Origin: JAAYAY01 sp964429355
GTDB lineage: Bacteria; Planctomycetota; Planctomycetia; Pirellulales; Thermoguttaceae
NCBI GenBank assembly: GCA_964429355.1
Contig: CAYSCH010000387.1
Span: 1-8,870, forward strand
Reading direction: 5' to 3'
Length of the DNA stretch: 8,870 bases
The position numbers and the translations under genes are program-made. Of the stretch, positions 6,728 through 8,870 are shown in pieces. Numbering within the stretch: the stretch's first letter is position 1; each line of letters opens with the position of its first letter. Under the pieces are notes generated by a model. The model was not told where the DNA came from, ran no database searches, and was given only the letters and a program-made list of their open reading frames with translations.

Positions 6728-8524
6728 ATGCAAAATATTCGGAATTTCTGCATTATCGCCCATATTGACCACGGTAAGTCGACCCTGGCCGATCGTTTGA
6801 TCCAGGCCTGTCACGGCGTCACCAAACGCGATTTCCGCGATCAGCTTCTCGATACGATGGATATCGAGCGAGAACGTGGCATAACGATCAAGAGCAACAC
6901 GATTACGCTCTCCTACCGTGCCGCCGACGTCCAGGATTATATGCTGAACCTCATCGACACCCCTGGTCACGTCGATTTTTCCCACGAGGTGCGGCGTTCC
7001 CTGTTGGCATGTGATGGCGCGCTGATTGTGGTCGATGCATCGCAGGGGGTCGAGGCACAGACGGTTGCCAACCTCTACCTGGCCCTGGACCACAATCTCG
7101 AACTCCTGCCGGTGATCAACAAGATCGATCTGCCGGCAGCGGACGTGGAACGGGTGCGGGAAGAAATCGATGCGGATCTGGGACTCGATCCGTTCGAGGC
7201 GATCCCGGTATCCGCCAAAACCGGCGTGGGTATCGACGACGTGCTTGCCGGCATCGTCCAGAAACTGCCCGGCCCCAAAGGGGACCCAGACGCTCCCCTC
7301 AAGGTTCTGGTCTTCGACGCCCATTTTGACTCTTATCGTGGCGTGATTCTCCAGTGTCGCGTGATGGAGGGCACGCTGAAACCTCGCGATGCCATCCGTT
7401 TCATGCACTCGGAGAGCGACTACACGGTGGAGGAGGTGGGTTTCAATCAGTTGAAGCTCGTTCCCAAACAACAGCTCAGCGCCGGGGAAGTTGGTTACGT
7501 TGTCGCGGGGATCAAGAGTGTCCGGGAGATCGAAATCGGCGATACGATCACGCATGCGAACCGGCCGGCGGCCGAACCGATCCCCGGTTACCAGAAGGCC
7601 AAGCAGGTCGTCTTTTCGTCCATCTATCCGATGAATTCCGACGAATACAGGGACCTGGCCAAGGCCATGGACAAACTGGCCATCAACGACGCGGCCCTCA
7701 CCTACGAAAAAGACAGTTCGGCGGCCCTTGGCTTCGGCTTCCGCTGCGGCTTTCTCGGCCTGCTCCACCTCGACGTGATCCAGGAGCGCCTTCAACGGGA
7801 ATTCGACATCGGCCTGGTCATCTCGGCCCCCTCGGTCAAGTACAAGGTGACCTTGAAAGAGGGGAAGACGATTGACGTCGACAACCCCAGCTACTGGCCC
7901 AATCCGATGTCGATTGCCTCGGTCACCGAGCCCTACATTTCGGCCACCATCCTGACCCCCGAGGAATACGTCGGTTCCGTGATGGACCTGTGCCGCGAGC
8001 ATCGCTCCGATAAGCAGACCATGAACTATCTCTGCGTGGGACGGGTCGAAGTGGTCAGCGAGATGCCGTTGGGGGAGGTGTTGTTCGATTTCTACGGCAA
8101 GCTCAAGACGATCACGCGGGGATACGGATCGTTCGACTATGTTCCGATCGAGTACCGCGACACCGATATTGTCAAGGTCGATATCCTTGTCAACAAGGAG
8201 CCGGTCGACACGCTTTCCTACCTGGTCCATCGCGAAAAAGCGCGAAGCCGGGCCCTCCACTATTGCGAGCAGTTGGCCGAAGCGATTCCGCGTCACCAGT
8301 TCAAGATTCCGATCCAAGGCACGATCGGCGGCAAGATCATCGCCCGCTCGACGATCGCGCCCTACCGCAAAGACGTGACCGCCAAATGCTACGGCGGCGA
8401 CGTCACCCGTAAGAACAAGCTCCTCGAGAAGCAGAAGAAGGGCAAGGCCAAAATGAAGCAGATCGGCCAGGTCCACATTCCTCAGAAAGCCTTCATCTCC
8501 GTCCTCAACGCCGAGAGGAAATAG
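6728..8524 (+). CDS. lepA: Elongation factor 4 (LepA), ribosome-associated translational GTPase
   Basis: EF4/LepA is a membrane- and ribosome-associated GTPase that binds EF-G-like to the ribosome and affects initiation, elongation or back-translocation under stress. The 598 residues match the family length (599 in E. coli). G domain: G1 AHIDHGKST (11-19), switch I region ERERGITIK (47-55), G3 DTPGH with His81, G4 NKID (131-134), G5 SAK (162-164). A domain II barrel follows, then the EF-G-like domain with FGFRCGFLGLLH, the TEPYI strand region, the ITRGYGSFDY segment, and the LepA-specific C-terminal domain with CYGGDVTRKNKLLEKQKKGK and IPQKAF. The ATG at 6728 gives the standard start (M-x-N-I-R-N-F), although no Shine-Dalgarno sequence lies at normal distance; the frame stays open upstream to a TTG at 6599, but that extension has no family similarity. 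The gene stands alone here, without the lepB partner seen in E. coli. Confidence 0.97.
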   Translation: MQNIRNFCIIAHIDHGKSTLADRLIQACHGVTKRDFRDQLLDTMDIERERGITIKSNTITLSYRAADVQDYMLNLIDTPGHVDFSHEVRRSLLACDGALIVVDASQGVEAQTVANLYLALDHNLELLPVINKIDLPAADVERVREEIDADLGLDPFEAIPVSAKTGVGIDDVLAGIVQKLPGPKGDPDAPLKVLVFDAHFDSYRGVILQCRVMEGTLKPRDAIRFMHSESDYTVEEVGFNQLKLVPKQQLSAGEVGYVVAGIKSVREIEIGDTITHANRPAAEPIPGYQKAKQVVFSSIYPMNSDEYRDLAKAMDKLAINDAALTYEKDSSAALGFGFRCGFLGLLHLDVIQERLQREFDIGLVISAPSVKYKVTLKEGKTIDVDNPSYWPNPMSIASVTEPYISATILTPEEYVGSVMDLCREHRSDKQTMNYLCVGRVEVVSEMPLGEVLFDFYGKLKTITRGYGSFDYVPIEYRDTDIVKVDILVNKEPVDTLSYLVHREKARSRALHYCEQLAEAIPRHQFKIPIQGTIGGKIIARSTIAPYRKDVTAKCYGGDVTRKNKLLEKQKKGKAKMKQIGQVHIPQKAFISVLNAERK

Positions 8525-8637
8525 CACGCACTGGACGCCTAAGAAGCGGTTTCATAACGACGACGGAGGCCTCTCACGGGCAGGTAGTGTTGGAATCGCC
8601 GCAGGTTTTGAAATCGGCACTAAGAAGCCCTGACACT

Positions 8638-8870
8638 ATGACTCACGCTTCCATCCTCCTTGCCGTCGCACTGCCCCTCGGCATCGCCGCCACCTGCTGC
8701 GAAGGGCAGCCTCCCGCAGCGTCAGCCGCAGCCTCCATCACAACAGACACCGCCCCTGCACCGGCAGGAGAACCGATTACGTTTGGGATGAACTGCGTCT
8801 GCTTCACCTCCCTGACTTGGCCTCACCCACGTACACCACCTCCGCTGTGGAGAGAGCGCTGTACGAGAAG
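8638..8870 (+). CDS. Signal-peptide-bearing protein of unknown function, 3'-truncated, probable frame change
   Basis: The ATG at 8638 opens a frame that reaches the window end. Its first 20 or so residues look like an export signal (MTHASILLAVALPLGIAATC); the AATC segment is only a poor lipobox, so signal peptidase I cleavage in the following Ala-rich linker is equally likely. A low-complexity Ala/Pro/Thr linker follows, then GEPITFGMNCVCF. From about 8812 this frame loses its G/C-ending codons and becomes Pro/Arg-rich, while the frame starting at 8811 takes over with coding-like sequence (PDLASPTYTTSAVERALYEK). A single-base loss, as an error or a mutation, in roughly 8775-8815 would explain this. 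A weak AAGAAG (8622-8627) lies ten bases before the ATG. I do not recognise the family. It lies 113 bp after lepA and is probably a separate unit. Confidence 0.6.
   Translation, partial: MTHASILLAVALPLGIAATCCEGQPPAASAAASITTDTAPAPAGEPITFGMNCVCFTSLTWPHPRTPPPLWRERCTR

Noticed and set aside
6563..8527. 654-codon open frame on the minus strand opposite lepA
   Set aside because: It mirrors lepA almost exactly; long antisense frames arise from strong codon bias in G+C-rich genes. The protein has no recognisable family motifs, while the plus strand is an unmistakable LepA.
8539..8628. 9-bp direct repeat CTAAGAAGC at 8539-8547 and 8620-8628, and the palindrome GAGGCCTC at 8566-8573, between lepA and the last gene
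   Set aside because: Too short and isolated to separate from chance; no promoter or terminator is arranged around them.

Overview
The window (8870 bp, about 60% G+C by eye) looks like a chromosomal segment of a planctomycete, probably in or near the Pirellulales and possibly from an environmental assembly. The main basis is the first gene. It encodes a giant, acidic, almost cysteine-free extracellular mosaic protein combining PKD domains, GDD-rich repeats and a C-terminal array of 'D-x-A-x-L-x-D-S-A' repeats, a mix I associate with planctomycete surface proteins. This placement is from memory and needs a database search.

Layout, all genes on the + strand. Bases 1-4668: the 3' part (1555 codons, start outside the window) of the giant protein. 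In order it has the end of a beta-propeller, a 22-residue-period GDD repeat array, four PKD-like domains, a C-type-lectin-like domain, three more PKD-like domains, a PPC-like beta domain, and five degenerate repeats of about 50 residues. Bases 4669-4892: a spacer holding a GC-rich hairpin, a 47-codon stretch with strong coding bias in the +1 frame directly after the giant gene's stop, and a good -35 box. Bases 4893-6389: a complete aldehyde dehydrogenase of the AldB/AcoD/ExaC group. Bases 6390-6727: a 338-bp non-coding leader with inverted repeats. Bases 6728-8524: complete lepA (elongation factor 4). Bases 8638-8870: the start of a signal-peptide-bearing protein that seems to change reading frame before the window ends.

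The genes do not form an obvious pathway. A surface or adhesion-type protein, a metabolic aldehyde dehydrogenase and a translation GTPase lie in the same direction, but gaps of 224, 338 and 113 bp suggest mostly separate transcription units. I see no mobile element, CRISPR array, tRNA or rRNA, and no convincing undescribed multi-gene system. The items most worth checking are the hidden coding frame after the giant gene (sequence error, decayed tail, small ORF or +1 frameshift at CCC-TGA-C), the Glu-to-Ser change at the coenzyme site of the aldehyde dehydrogenase, the structured lepA leader, and the frame change in the last gene.
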